From assembly GCF_014196505.1 (NCBI RefSeq), contig NZ_JACIDW010000012.1:88541-152540 (forward strand): a stretch of 64,000 nucleotides of DNA, given 5' to 3'. The first letter of the stretch is position 1, and the number at the start of each line of letters is the position of its first letter. Of this stretch, positions 34,893-43,071 are shown piece after piece. Both the position numbers and the translations under genes were made by a program. The notes beneath the pieces were generated by a model, which worked only from the letters and a program-made list of their open reading frames with translations, made no database searches and was not told the origin of the DNA. The DNA is from Rhizobium metallidurans. GTDB lineage: Bacteria > Pseudomonadota > Alphaproteobacteria > Rhizobiales > Rhizobiaceae.

Positions 34893-36569
34893 ATCGGCGT
34901 CGTAACGGGGCTCTGACTCATTCTCGATGATGTTTCGGATTTTACTGGCCTGGTTTCCAATGGAGAATCAGCGCCATGCGAGCCCATTTTCGGCTTTCCG
35001 ATCTGATCCCTGCCGAGTTGAACGTAGAGGCAATGCACCACCGCGCAGATGTGATCATCGTCGCCGCACATGGTCAGTCCCGAGATTGCAGGTGTCCCGA
35101 ATGCGGTACGATCTCCCATCGTGTTCACAGCCGCTACCCTCGGATGATCGCCGATCTGCCGTGTGCAGGCCGGAGCGTCGAACTGCATCTGACCGTCCGA
35201 CGTTTCGTCTGTAGTGCCAATCAATGCCGCCGAAAGATTTTTGCCGAGCGTTTCGGTGATGACATAGTCCGACCCATGGCCCGCAGGACAGCACGTCTGG
35301 ACACCTTGGTGCACCATTTGGCTTTGGCATTGGGTGGTCGCCCGGCAGCACGGTTCGCAGATCGTCTCGGGTTTCCGGTTAGCAACGACACGCTGCTTCG
35401 AACCGTTCGTCGATATGATCGACCACCACCAACGCCGCCGAGCGTTATCGGCATTGATGACTGGGCGTGGCGTCGCAATCATCGATATGGCACGATCATC
35501 TGCGACCTTGAGCGGCGAAAGACGATCGCCCTGCTGCCCGACCGAGAACCGGCGACGGCTAAGGCCTGGCTGGCCCAACAGCCGCAAATCGAAATCGTGG
35601 CAAGAGATCGCGGCGGCGGGTATGCGCAGGCCGCTGCACGAGCCCTGCCACAGGCCGAACAGGTCGCCGACCGCTGGCATCTCATGGAAAACGCTAGCCA
35701 CGCCTTTCTTGATGCTGTTCGGAAGTCAATGCGGCGGGTGCGCGTGGCAGTCGGTACAGCAACCGTAAATCCCAAGCTTCTGACTGCCGCCGAGCGCTTG
35801 CAATATGACGGATATCTGCGGCGTGAAGAGACAAACTCTGTCATTCGTGGACTCGTCGGCGAAGGCGTGTCCATCAAGGAGATCGTGCGCAGAACTGGGC
35901 ATAGCCGAAAGCTGGTTCGCGGCGTCGTCCGTGGTCAAAGGACCGATATCTTCCGCGTCCGGCAAACTTCGCTCGAACCACACCTCCCGTGGCTCGAAGC
36001 GCAATGGGATGCTGGATTACGAAATGGTGCTGAACTCTGGCGACAGCTTCGGCTGGCTGGTTTTGGCGGCGGTCTCCGCGTTGTCACGGAATGGGCAACA
36101 CGACGACGAAGGGCCGAAAAGGCCGAGAACGGGCTCGGCCACGCGCCGGCGGCACGCACCATCGTCCGCCTAATGACCCTTGAGCGTAACAATTTGACCA
36201 AGGCGCAAACGATGACGGTCGCCGCGATCGAGGAGCAGCTACCTGACCTTGTCGAGGCAAGAGACGTCGTGGAGAGCTTCCACGATATGCTGCGGCGTAG
36301 GTCTGAAGATGAACTCGACACGTGGATCGACCGCGCAGCAGCAAGCTTGGTCGCGTCATTCGCCAACGGCATCATCCGCGACAGAGCAGCGGTTCAGAAT
36401 GCAATCACTTCAGTTTGGTCGAACGGCCAGACAGAGGGTCAGATCACCAAACTCAAACTCATCAAGCGCCAGATGTACGGGCGCGGGAAGCTCGATTTGC
36501 TTGAGGCACGTATCGTCGGGGCCCCCTGATGTCATCGAGATTGCGTCAGACCCCCGTTTGGACGCCGAT
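34893..36569 (+). mobile_element. ISL3-family insertion sequence
   Basis: A 1.68-kb element bounded by imperfect inverted repeats of about 38 bp (34893-34930 and 36532-36569). The inner 23 bases match at 20 positions (GGGCTCTGAC... against GGGGTCTGAC...), and both ends share ATCGGCGTC near the outside. It holds one intact transposase gene. The eight bases flanking the two ends do not match, so no target duplication is visible, which suggests a deletion or recombination after insertion. Confidence 0.8.
34976..36529 (+). CDS. tnpA: ISL3-family transposase
   Basis: A 517-residue transposase. The N-terminal zinc finger is CRCPECGTISHRVHSRYPRMIADLPCAGRSVELHLTVRRFVC, then a helix-turn-helix (ALGGRPAARFADRLGFPVSNDTLLRTVRR) and a DDE domain beginning VIGIDDWAWRRNHRYGTIICDLERRK with DRGGGYAQAAARALPQAEQVADRWHLMEN, the DDE_Tnp_ISL3 signature. 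The frame is undamaged, so the element may be active. Confidence 0.93.
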   Translation: MRAHFRLSDLIPAELNVEAMHHRADVIIVAAHGQSRDCRCPECGTISHRVHSRYPRMIADLPCAGRSVELHLTVRRFVCSANQCRRKIFAERFGDDIVRPMARRTARLDTLVHHLALALGGRPAARFADRLGFPVSNDTLLRTVRRYDRPPPTPPSVIGIDDWAWRRNHRYGTIICDLERRKTIALLPDREPATAKAWLAQQPQIEIVARDRGGGYAQAAARALPQAEQVADRWHLMENASHAFLDAVRKSMRRVRVAVGTATVNPKLLTAAERLQYDGYLRREETNSVIRGLVGEGVSIKEIVRRTGHSRKLVRGVVRGQRTDIFRVRQTSLEPHLPWLEAQWDAGLRNGAELWRQLRLAGFGGGLRVVTEWATRRRRAEKAENGLGHAPAARTIVRLMTLERNNLTKAQTMTVAAIEEQLPDLVEARDVVESFHDMLRRRSEDELDTWIDRAAASLVASFANGIIRDRAAVQNAITSVWSNGQTEGQITKLKLIKRQMYGRGKLDLLEARIVGAP

Positions 36570-36604
36570 CACCCCATGTGCGGGGTCCTTATTCCATGCC
36601 TAAT

Positions 36605-37130
36605 CACACACCGAGACGCTCGAGGAGATTCCGCGCCGGGTCAAGGTGATCGAGACGGTGCGGGAAAAGTTCACGTGCCGTCAATGTGAGGCGATCAGCC
36701 AGCCGCCGGCACCGTTCCATGCCACGCCGCGCGGCTTCATTGGTCCTCATCTGTTGGCGACGATCCTGTTCGACAAGTTTGGCATGCACAGCCCGCTCAA
36801 CCGGCAGAGTGCCCGGTTCAAATGCGAGGGGATCGATCTTTCGACCTCGACGCTGGCCGACCAGGTCGGATACAACAGCTGCTCTCATGCCTGTCTTCGA
36901 TCTGATCGAGGCGCATGTTTTTGCGGCCGAGCGTCTTCACGGTGACGACACCACCATTCCCATTCAGGCCAGGGACAAATGCACGATCGGACGCATATGG
37001 ACTTACGTATGCGATGACCGACCGTTGGGGGAGCAGCGCCGCCAGCCGCAATCTATTATGCGTCAAGTGACTGGCGCGGCGAACATCCGCAGAATCATAC
37101 TCCGATGCCGGCTGGAGGGGGCATCCACCC
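36605..37130 (+). pseudogene. IS66-family transposase (TnpC) fragment
   Basis: Pieces of TnpC in the right order over three frames: TETLEEIPRRVKVIETVREKFTCRQCEAI with PFHATPRGFIGPHLLATILFDKFGMHSPLNRQS, then PVFDLIEAHVFAAERLHGDDTTIPIQARDK with GRIWTYVCDDRPLG, then AAIYYASSDWRGEHP. Both ends are missing and at least two frameshifts are present. The fragment ends directly at the 3' end of virB11. Confidence 0.85.
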
Positions 37131-37132
37131 AA

Positions 37133-38179
37133 TCAGTTCACCGGCAGGTTGGAAGCGTGGGCGAGCTGATCATAAAGCCCGGCCTTGGGAGCCGAGCGAT
37201 AGTAAACTTCAGATAGGAAGAACGTTCCGTTGTCTCGGACGCATTGCGCTACAACGTCGATCCCGGTGTGTAGCATTTTGAGAATTTCGGCCCGTCCAAA
37301 ACCGCTGCCGCCCTCGGACTCCTTGACCAAGAGCGTCAGCTGCTCAAAAGCAAGCTGGGCCGAATTCGCATGAACAGTCGTAATCGAGCCCGGATGGCCG
37401 GAATTCACGTTTCGTATGTAGTAGAAAGCCGTTCCGTCGCGAAGCTCCTGAAGCAGGATCCGATCTGGCCTCATGCGAACGCAAGACTCCAACAGTTCTT
37501 TTGGGCCTGCCAGAGAAAGCCCTTGCCCTCCCTTTGAGTAGAAAAGACGTACATGATTTGGTTGAGAGATGACAAGCTCCGGCGTGTCTTCGATCGAGAT
37601 AACCCTCTCATTCTCAGGAATATGCTTGAGCAGCGCCTTAGAAAGGGTCGTTTTTGCTGAACCCGTGGCACCCGAAATGATGATGTTTTTTCGGGCGATG
37701 ACTGCATGCCGGAGGAAATCCTTGAAGCGCCCAGCTTGATAGGCTTCATTGAGTTCTTCATCCTGGCAAGAAGAGGCTCCAGTCACCGCACGTGTATTAT
37801 CAAAAAATCCATTTTCCGCCAGGTCATCAAGGCTGAAATCGACCGACGACGGCTTGCGAATTGTGATGCTGACCACGCCTTTCATCGTTGCCGGCGGGAT
37901 GACGATCTGAATTCGTTCGGCTCCGGGCAAGGTCGCCGACAATATCGGACGTGTCTCATCGATCGATTGGTGAGAAAAACTGGCGACGGCCCGGGCAAGG
38001 CGCATGAGCTTTTCGAAGGTCAGATCCGGCATATCATAAGTCCGCCAACCTCCGGGTCCTTCCGTCAGGACTTGCCCGGGTCGATTCACAATTACTTCGT
38101 AAAGGGATCGGTCTTGAAGGTATGTCAAAAACGGCCTCAAGAGTTCTCTTACAACCGCCGAATCCTGCCCCTCTGACAT
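37133..38179 (-). CDS. virB11: Type IV secretion ATPase VirB11
   Basis: A 348-residue hexameric traffic ATPase of the inner membrane face. The nucleotide domain has Walker A GATGSAKTTL, an Asp box (VISIEDTPELVI), Walker B-like RILLQELRDGTAFYY and the His box GHPGSITTVHANS. Length fits VirB11 (about 340). It is the last gene of the operon, 8 bp after virB10, and an IS66 scrap lies immediately downstream where a virD4 gene often follows. Confidence 0.95.
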   Translation of the reverse strand: MSEGQDSAVVRELLRPFLTYLQDRSLYEVIVNRPGQVLTEGPGGWRTYDMPDLTFEKLMRLARAVASFSHQSIDETRPILSATLPGAERIQIVIPPATMKGVVSITIRKPSSVDFSLDDLAENGFFDNTRAVTGASSCQDEELNEAYQAGRFKDFLRHAVIARKNIIISGATGSAKTTLSKALLKHIPENERVISIEDTPELVISQPNHVRLFYSKGGQGLSLAGPKELLESCVRMRPDRILLQELRDGTAFYYIRNVNSGHPGSITTVHANSAQLAFEQLTLLVKESEGGSGFGRAEILKMLHTGIDVVAQCVRDNGTFFLSEVYYRSAPKAGLYDQLAHASNLPVN

Positions 38180-38187
38180 TTCTAAGC

Positions 38188-39360
38188 CTACTTCGTGACA
38201 AGTGTCGACCGCTGGGAAAAATCGCCCAGCACCGCGCGGTCAAAAATACGGTTCCTCGGCTCCGTCACTCGAAGACGGTAGATGCCGGAAAAGTCGAGAT
38301 CGCGAGCCACAAAGATCGAAACCAGTTCGCCTTGATGCTTGTTCAGCGTCGGTGGGATGTTGATCGATTGCTCGACCGCAATCGCCGCCGCCTGCTGACC
38401 GGCGCTCGTGGTGTTCTGTGCCTCAACCTCGCTGTTCTGTAATTGGCTGCTGGCATAGCCGGTCGCATCACCCACGATAGACAAAAGCAATGCGCTTCCG
38501 AACCGCTCCCACCATTTCGTATCGACATACCCATCGACGCCGGCGCGACCGAGCGCATCGGTCGCGGGCGACGCAAGGGTGACGATTACTCCATTTGGGG
38601 TCTTCGCCCTGTTCCAGAGGACAAATAGCCTTTTTTGGCCGCGCTGAAGCCCACCGCGATATTCGCCGACGACCTGCGTCCCTTTCTCCATCAACACGAC
38701 GCGACCGTTATCCGACAGGATATCGCGGTTGACGACGCAACTGGCGAACCCTGGCTGGTCGGACGCCAATGCCGTTTCGAGTATGCAGGGTATCGAAGTG
38801 CCCATCGAGACGATGAAATTCCGGTTGCCAAGCGTGCCGGCGCGCGAGCCCTCTAGCCGGGTCGGTCGCAGCAGACCGTCGAAGCGCTGCTGGTCGCTGC
38901 TCTGCTGGTTTTGAGCCATAAGATTGTTGTCGAGTGGCACGAAGTTCTCATCCTCTGACGCATTCGAATCAACAGTCTGTCTCCGATCTTTCTCGGCGTT
39001 CCGTCCGCTGCTGAAGGCCATGACCGGGGCGCGGCGGGCGGAATCGAGCAGCTTGTCATTCTCTTCCACAACCGGTTCGACCGCAGGGGTCGGCAACTTT
39101 ACCTCTGGAACCACCTGCGTCGGCTCGATTTTTTCTTTAGCGGCTTCAAATGGATTTGTCTGGCGAATAACCACGCGCTCGGACTGGACGCTCTCGTCCT
39201 TGGCCTTCTTGCCTATTGCCGACCAGAGGGCGAAACCAATGAACGCGACGATCGCCACAGCGACTGCCCCTCGTTTCAAAAGAGGGTTGTTGTCAATCCG
39301 ACCGCCAGTGACCGTTTCTGCACGTTCTCCGGGAATGCGAGCTTCGTCTTGCTGAGCCAT
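38188..39360 (-). CDS. virB10: Type IV secretion core protein VirB10
   Basis: A 390-residue inner-to-outer membrane spanning core subunit. One membrane helix near residues 29-47 (AVAVAIVAFIGFALWSAIG), a linker poor in structure with Pro and Glu (about 60-150), and the TrbI-like C-terminal domain (IPCILETALASDQPGFASCVVNRDILSDNGRVVLMEKGTQVVGEYRGGL). The ATG at 39360 follows GGGAGG; a longer reading of 10 codons has no ribosome site. Spacing to virB9 is 13 bp. Confidence 0.95.
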   Translation of the reverse strand: MAQQDEARIPGERAETVTGGRIDNNPLLKRGAVAVAIVAFIGFALWSAIGKKAKDESVQSERVVIRQTNPFEAAKEKIEPTQVVPEVKLPTPAVEPVVEENDKLLDSARRAPVMAFSSGRNAEKDRRQTVDSNASEDENFVPLDNNLMAQNQQSSDQQRFDGLLRPTRLEGSRAGTLGNRNFIVSMGTSIPCILETALASDQPGFASCVVNRDILSDNGRVVLMEKGTQVVGEYRGGLQRGQKRLFVLWNRAKTPNGVIVTLASPATDALGRAGVDGYVDTKWWERFGSALLLSIVGDATGYASSQLQNSEVEAQNTTSAGQQAAAIAVEQSINIPPTLNKHQGELVSIFVARDLDFSGIYRLRVTEPRNRIFDRAVLGDFSQRSTLVTK

Positions 39361-39373
39361 GGATATCGCCTCC

Positions 39374-40228
39374 CTATTGCGCGTTGTCATCGCTTTTCAC
39401 GACGCGCTCCACCGAGGGAGACGTCGTGTTGGTGTTGGGATTGATGCCGACACGATCGTAGGCCTCGTTGAAGACGCAGAGCACATCTGTACCCCGACGC
39501 AGGATGAACTTGCGGCTGATTGCGTGCACCATGACGAGATTGCCATCGATGGACTTCGGAACAAGGCTTTCCGACCCGTCTGAATTTTCCATATAGATCG
39601 CAGGCATTTCCTGATTGCCGGCGAAGGTGAAGGTCGTTGTCTTGCCGTTGTCATAGACGCTTTGCGGCTCCAAAGCCTGGGAGCCTTGGGCCGAATAGCG
39701 CCAGTTTCGTGGGCCATAGGCTTCGTGGAGTGATAGCACGTTGTCGGCGTCCTTCGCCTGGGCGGCGAGAGACCTTGACGCCGCCTGTTTTCGGCGCAAC
39801 TCGGCTTCATCTTCAGGATATCTGTACTTTACGTAAAAATAGGTGTTCTGCCCGGCTTCGACCGACCCGTCGCGCACGGTCAATTCCATCTGGTAGCTCC
39901 GCGTTGAGCCATCCCGGCGCGTCGTCACCACGGAAATGTTCGTCACCGGCTGGTTCTCGCGCGGCTTCAGGAACAGGATGTTGCCGGCCGGCGCGACTTC
40001 CCAGGCGACGCTGTTGCCCAGCGCCACCTGGGCAACTTCCTCATCGGCGGCGAATTCTACCTGTACCGACGAGCGTAGGCTGCCGACGATCCTGGTGATG
40101 TCGTAAGGCTGGTAATCGACAAAGCGGACGCGACTGTCTTTTGAAGCGCCCCGTGGGATTTCCAGCGCCAGCGCCTGCGGCATCGAGCCGGAAAGTCCGA
40201 TCAGGACGACGATTGCGGCGCGTATCAT
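39374..40228 (-). CDS. virB9: Type IV secretion outer-membrane core protein VirB9
   Basis: A 284-residue periplasmic and outer-membrane core subunit. The signal peptide is MIRAAIVVLIGLSGSMPQALA. The CagX-type domains carry RVRFVDYQPYDITRIVGSLRSSVQVEF and the C-terminal YDNGKTTTFTFAGNQEMPAIYMENSDGSESLV. I chose the ATG at 40228, which forms an ATGA overlap with the virB8 stop and puts the signal peptide first; a start 39 codons upstream would lie in virB8. Confidence 0.95.
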   Translation of the reverse strand: MIRAAIVVLIGLSGSMPQALALEIPRGASKDSRVRFVDYQPYDITRIVGSLRSSVQVEFAADEEVAQVALGNSVAWEVAPAGNILFLKPRENQPVTNISVVTTRRDGSTRSYQMELTVRDGSVEAGQNTYFYVKYRYPEDEAELRRKQAASRSLAAQAKDADNVLSLHEAYGPRNWRYSAQGSQALEPQSVYDNGKTTTFTFAGNQEMPAIYMENSDGSESLVPKSIDGNLVMVHAISRKFILRRGTDVLCVFNEAYDRVGINPNTNTTSPSVERVVKSDDNAQ

Positions 40229-40896
40229 TTCACCTCCTCCGGATCCGTCCGATACTCGCTGACAATAAAGCCGAGCGGATTTACGAGCCGGTCTGTCGAT
40301 GTCATCGGCGCATTGAAATAGGAATAAGTCAGTGTCGCCACCCACCGGGTGGTGCTGACCTCCTTCTCGCGCGTCGTGGTGCGCATGTAGCGGACAGAGA
40401 CGACATTCCGATTGATGAGGGAGATCGAAGCGATGTCGATCCTCGCGGTGGCGCCACGGCCATAGATGTTCTGCGGCGATTCCGGGTTGCTACCGCGATA
40501 TACGCCAGCAAACCGCGCCTGCTCCGGTTGGGTCGACAAGAGCGCGATGGTGCGGAAGTTTTCTTGTGCCTCGCTCCAGACATAACCCTCGCGGGCGCGC
40601 ACATATTTGGCTGCGAAGTATTTCGTTACGGCCTCGTCGTAGGTGCCGGCCGTCGACGTCAATGCCGACACGACATCGACAATGCCCGTCGAATTGTCGA
40701 CGCGCACCACAAAGGGTTCAACCGTCTTAAGCGGAGTGAGACCAGCGATCGCAAAGACGGAAACGCTGGCGACGATGCCGGAAGCAATGGCGATCGACCA
40801 GGCAATCCTGTTCGATCGTTCGATCTGCATCATTCGATCCTGGTCGAACCGACGCGCTTTATCGAAATAACTCTTGAGATTTTCTGTCGTCACCAT
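40225..40896 (-). CDS. virB8: Type IV secretion inner-membrane protein VirB8
   Basis: A 223-residue bitopic protein: short cytoplasmic N-terminus, one membrane helix (IAWSIAIASGIVASVSVFAIAGL, about 31-53), and a periplasmic NTF2-like domain with VEPFVVRVDNSTGIVDVVSAL and YVRAREGYVWSEAQENF. It helps to assemble the core complex. It is preceded by the small lipoprotein gene with 3 bp between and overlaps virB9. Confidence 0.95.
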   Translation of the reverse strand: MVTTENLKSYFDKARRFDQDRMMQIERSNRIAWSIAIASGIVASVSVFAIAGLTPLKTVEPFVVRVDNSTGIVDVVSALTSTAGTYDEAVTKYFAAKYVRAREGYVWSEAQENFRTIALLSTQPEQARFAGVYRGSNPESPQNIYGRGATARIDIASISLINRNVVSVRYMRTTTREKEVSTTRWVATLTYSYFNAPMTSTDRLVNPLGFIVSEYRTDPEEVK

Positions 40897-40899
40897 GTC

Positions 40900-41166
40900 T
40901 CATCCCTTACAGCGGCGATAGGAACCGTCGATGTCCAGATGTGCGAAGGCTGCAGGCTCTCTGGTCTCTTCGGCAAACGGCGTTACGGAGATGGAGGGAC
41001 TTGCGTCGGATTGCTGTTGTTTCAGCTTGCTGTCGCCCTCCCATTCCCACATCGAACGGTTCAAGGGGCGGCGTGAATAACCGTCGCATTTCGGCAATGG
41101 GTACGTAAGCGACGCGCAGCCGCCAAGCGTGGCTGCAAGGAGGAGAAACACGGCAGGCTTCATCAT
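40900..41166 (-). CDS. virB7: Small lipoprotein in the VirB7 position
   Basis: An 88-residue lipoprotein with signal peptide MMKPAVFLLLAATLGGC; the lipobox LGGC puts the lipidated Cys at residue 17. Two further Cys (KCDGY, RRCKG) remain. VirB7 of the core complex is a similar short lipoprotein that pairs with VirB9, and the place between virB6 and virB8 is the usual one. Sequence similarity to named VirB7 proteins cannot be judged by eye, since the family is very variable. Confidence 0.7.
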   Translation of the reverse strand: MMKPAVFLLLAATLGGCASLTYPLPKCDGYSRRPLNRSMWEWEGDSKLKQQQSDASPSISVTPFAEETREPAAFAHLDIDGSYRRCKG

Positions 41167-41202
41167 TCAGGCAGGCCTTTTCTTATTGTTCTGAATTGCA
41201 TG

Positions 41203-42138
41203 TCATGCACCGGCATTTCTTGATCCGAACGCCCGGCCGGCAAAGCGAGCCCCGCGGCCGATCATCCGGCCGGTGTACGATGTTCCCCGAGCCAACATGC
41301 CTTCATGCGCATCTCGTGCGGCGCCATAGCCATAAGCGAGCGACGCCCCGCCGGAGGCCAAAGCGGAGGCGATACTGGGAAGCTGGTAGAAGACGTAAAG
41401 GGCGGCGATCCCGATGGCGCAAAGGGCAATCGGACGCATGAGAACGTCGGTGTAGCTGTCGATCGCGGTAAAGGTTGAGTCGATACAAGAAATCAGCAGG
41501 GAACCCACCGCAACGACGAGAACTTGCAGGATGACGAAGTTTGCGAGCTGCCCGATCCAGGACTCGGTAAAACGCCGCGTCGATTGAAACATCGCAAGCG
41601 CAATGAAGATCGGCCCGATCGCCAGCACGATTGCCAGCGCCAACCGCGCATAGAGTGAGACCACATAGCCGATCCCCGCGACAAGAAAGCTGACGCCGAT
41701 AACCATCATGCCCCCGACGCCGGTAACGATATCGACCGGCCATGAAGCACGCGACCAGATATCGGTCGCAGAAGCCTGGCCCTTGTCGAGAAGGCTGTCA
41801 AATGTGCTGGCGCTCGGCGCCGCACCCGAATTCAGCGCCTGCGCGATCTCGCGCGGCAAAACATCGAAGAAGATGTTCGTCACATAGGTTTGATATTCAC
41901 TGGCGTTCTTGACCAGCATGACGATGATGGCGAGCTTTATGGCGCGAAAGGCAAAGTCCAGGATGGGCTCCTGCACGGAGCCGCGTAGGACGAGATACCC
42001 ATAGAGAACCACATAAAGGGTGACGGCCGCCGTCAACGGCCCGGTTACCCATTCGGCGATGTTCGATGTCCCATCCGAGACGAACGTCTCCAGCGGCCGC
42101 TTGAACTGCCCATCGATGAATTCGAATACCTGGTACAT
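41203..42138 (-). CDS. virB6: Type IV secretion polytopic membrane protein VirB6
   Basis: A 311-residue inner-membrane channel subunit with about six helices, for example LTAAVTLYVVLYGYLVLRG, GGMMVIGVSFLVAGIGYVVSLYARLALAIVLAIGPIFIALAMF and FVILQVLVVAVGSLLISC. This is the TrbL/VirB6 pattern. The ATG at 42138 (MYQVFEFIDGQFKRPLETFV) follows GGGAGG. The C-terminus is Gly/Arg-rich and cytoplasmic. Confidence 0.93.
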   Translation of the reverse strand: MYQVFEFIDGQFKRPLETFVSDGTSNIAEWVTGPLTAAVTLYVVLYGYLVLRGSVQEPILDFAFRAIKLAIIVMLVKNASEYQTYVTNIFFDVLPREIAQALNSGAAPSASTFDSLLDKGQASATDIWSRASWPVDIVTGVGGMMVIGVSFLVAGIGYVVSLYARLALAIVLAIGPIFIALAMFQSTRRFTESWIGQLANFVILQVLVVAVGSLLISCIDSTFTAIDSYTDVLMRPIALCAIGIAALYVFYQLPSIASALASGGASLAYGYGAARDAHEGMLARGTSYTGRMIGRGARFAGRAFGSRNAGA

Positions 42139-42142
42139 CCGT

Positions 42143-42376
42143 TCAACCTCCCAGCGCTTTGCGCATGTTCTGGAGGCGAAGCTTGCCGTCCGCCGCTTCC
42201 GCGTTCCGGCAATTCGGCTTGTCGCGCAATTCACCCGGATTGTCGCGGCACTCAGAGATCGTACGGCTCAGCAGCGCCTTGTCGGCGACGAACTCATCGA
42301 CGGTATAAGTCCGCTCCGATTCCTGCGAGCAGGCTGCTAGCAGTATCAGGCACACGAAAATTGGAAGCCGCTTCAC
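42143..42376 (-). CDS. eexN: EexN-family entry-exclusion lipoprotein
   Basis: A 77-residue lipoprotein: signal VKRLPIFVCLILLAAC with lipobox LLAAC, then TYTVDEFVADKALLSRTISECRDNPGELRDKPNCRNAEAAD, which is the conserved EexN core (DE...L....EC..NPGEL...PNC.NA). EexN proteins lower uptake of a related plasmid by cells that already carry it. The start is a GTG at 42376 that overlaps the virB5 stop (GTGA). Its presence supports conjugation rather than effector secretion as the role of this system. Confidence 0.88.
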   Translation of the reverse strand: MKRLPIFVCLILLAACSQESERTYTVDEFVADKALLSRTISECRDNPGELRDKPNCRNAEAADGKLRLQNMRKALGG

Positions 42377-43071
42377 TGCAGCGCCGCCTTCATTGCGTCC
42401 ATGCGTTGGCGCCAATCCTCTGCCTTGCGCTGTTCATCGACCTGGGTCTGGGCTTGCTGCACCATTCGCAACCCTTCCATCCGCAGGACGTCGGTCTGGA
42501 GGAATGCCTGTTCTGCCTGAAGCCGCGCCTGCAAGTCCGCAACGTCCTTGGCGTCGCTCGCCGAAGATATCTTCGAGCGTAGCTCATCGATCCCGTCGAT
42601 GCGCTTGGTCGCAGCATCGTAGATCTGCTGACCCAGGCTCATCTGACCCGCATTCTGGCTTTGAATACGCGACAGTTCCTTGGCATAAAAATCGTCGGCG
42701 CTGGTGCGGTAGGTCGAGTTGCTGTCGAGGAATTTCGAGGCAGAATCCTGGAACACGCCGGTGCCATTGCCCTTAAGCAGGCCCTCGATGGCGGCGAAAT
42801 CGGACGGAAGCGCCTTGCGGATCGCCGGATCGTTGAGGACGCTGGCGACATCCGCCATATCGGTGAGCTTGTTGAGCGAGCCATAAAGCTGCTGCGCCTG
42901 CTCGATCTGCTGGTTGAGCGCATCGAGTTGCGACTTGAGCTGCGCAATGCTTTCGATCTGTTTGGCGATAGCCGTCTGATCAATGACCGGAATCCCTTGC
43001 CCTACCGCGCCTTCGGCGGAAAGGATGAGCACCGTGGCGAGCGCTGCGCCGTAAAGTCGATAGGAAGCCAT
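42373..43071 (-). CDS. virB5: Type IV secretion minor pilin VirB5
   Basis: A 232-residue secreted protein with signal peptide MASYRLYGAALATVLILSAEGAVG and a long helical body (QIESIAQLKSQLDALNQQIEQAQQLYGSLN; LQARLQAEQAFLQTDVLRMEGLRMVQQAQTQVDEQ) typical of VirB5/TrbJ, the pilus-tip protein. The ATG at 43071 shares one base with the virB4 stop (TGATG). Confidence 0.92.
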   Translation of the reverse strand: MASYRLYGAALATVLILSAEGAVGQGIPVIDQTAIAKQIESIAQLKSQLDALNQQIEQAQQLYGSLNKLTDMADVASVLNDPAIRKALPSDFAAIEGLLKGNGTGVFQDSASKFLDSNSTYRTSADDFYAKELSRIQSQNAGQMSLGQQIYDAATKRIDGIDELRSKISSASDAKDVADLQARLQAEQAFLQTDVLRMEGLRMVQQAQTQVDEQRKAEDWRQRMDAMKAALQ

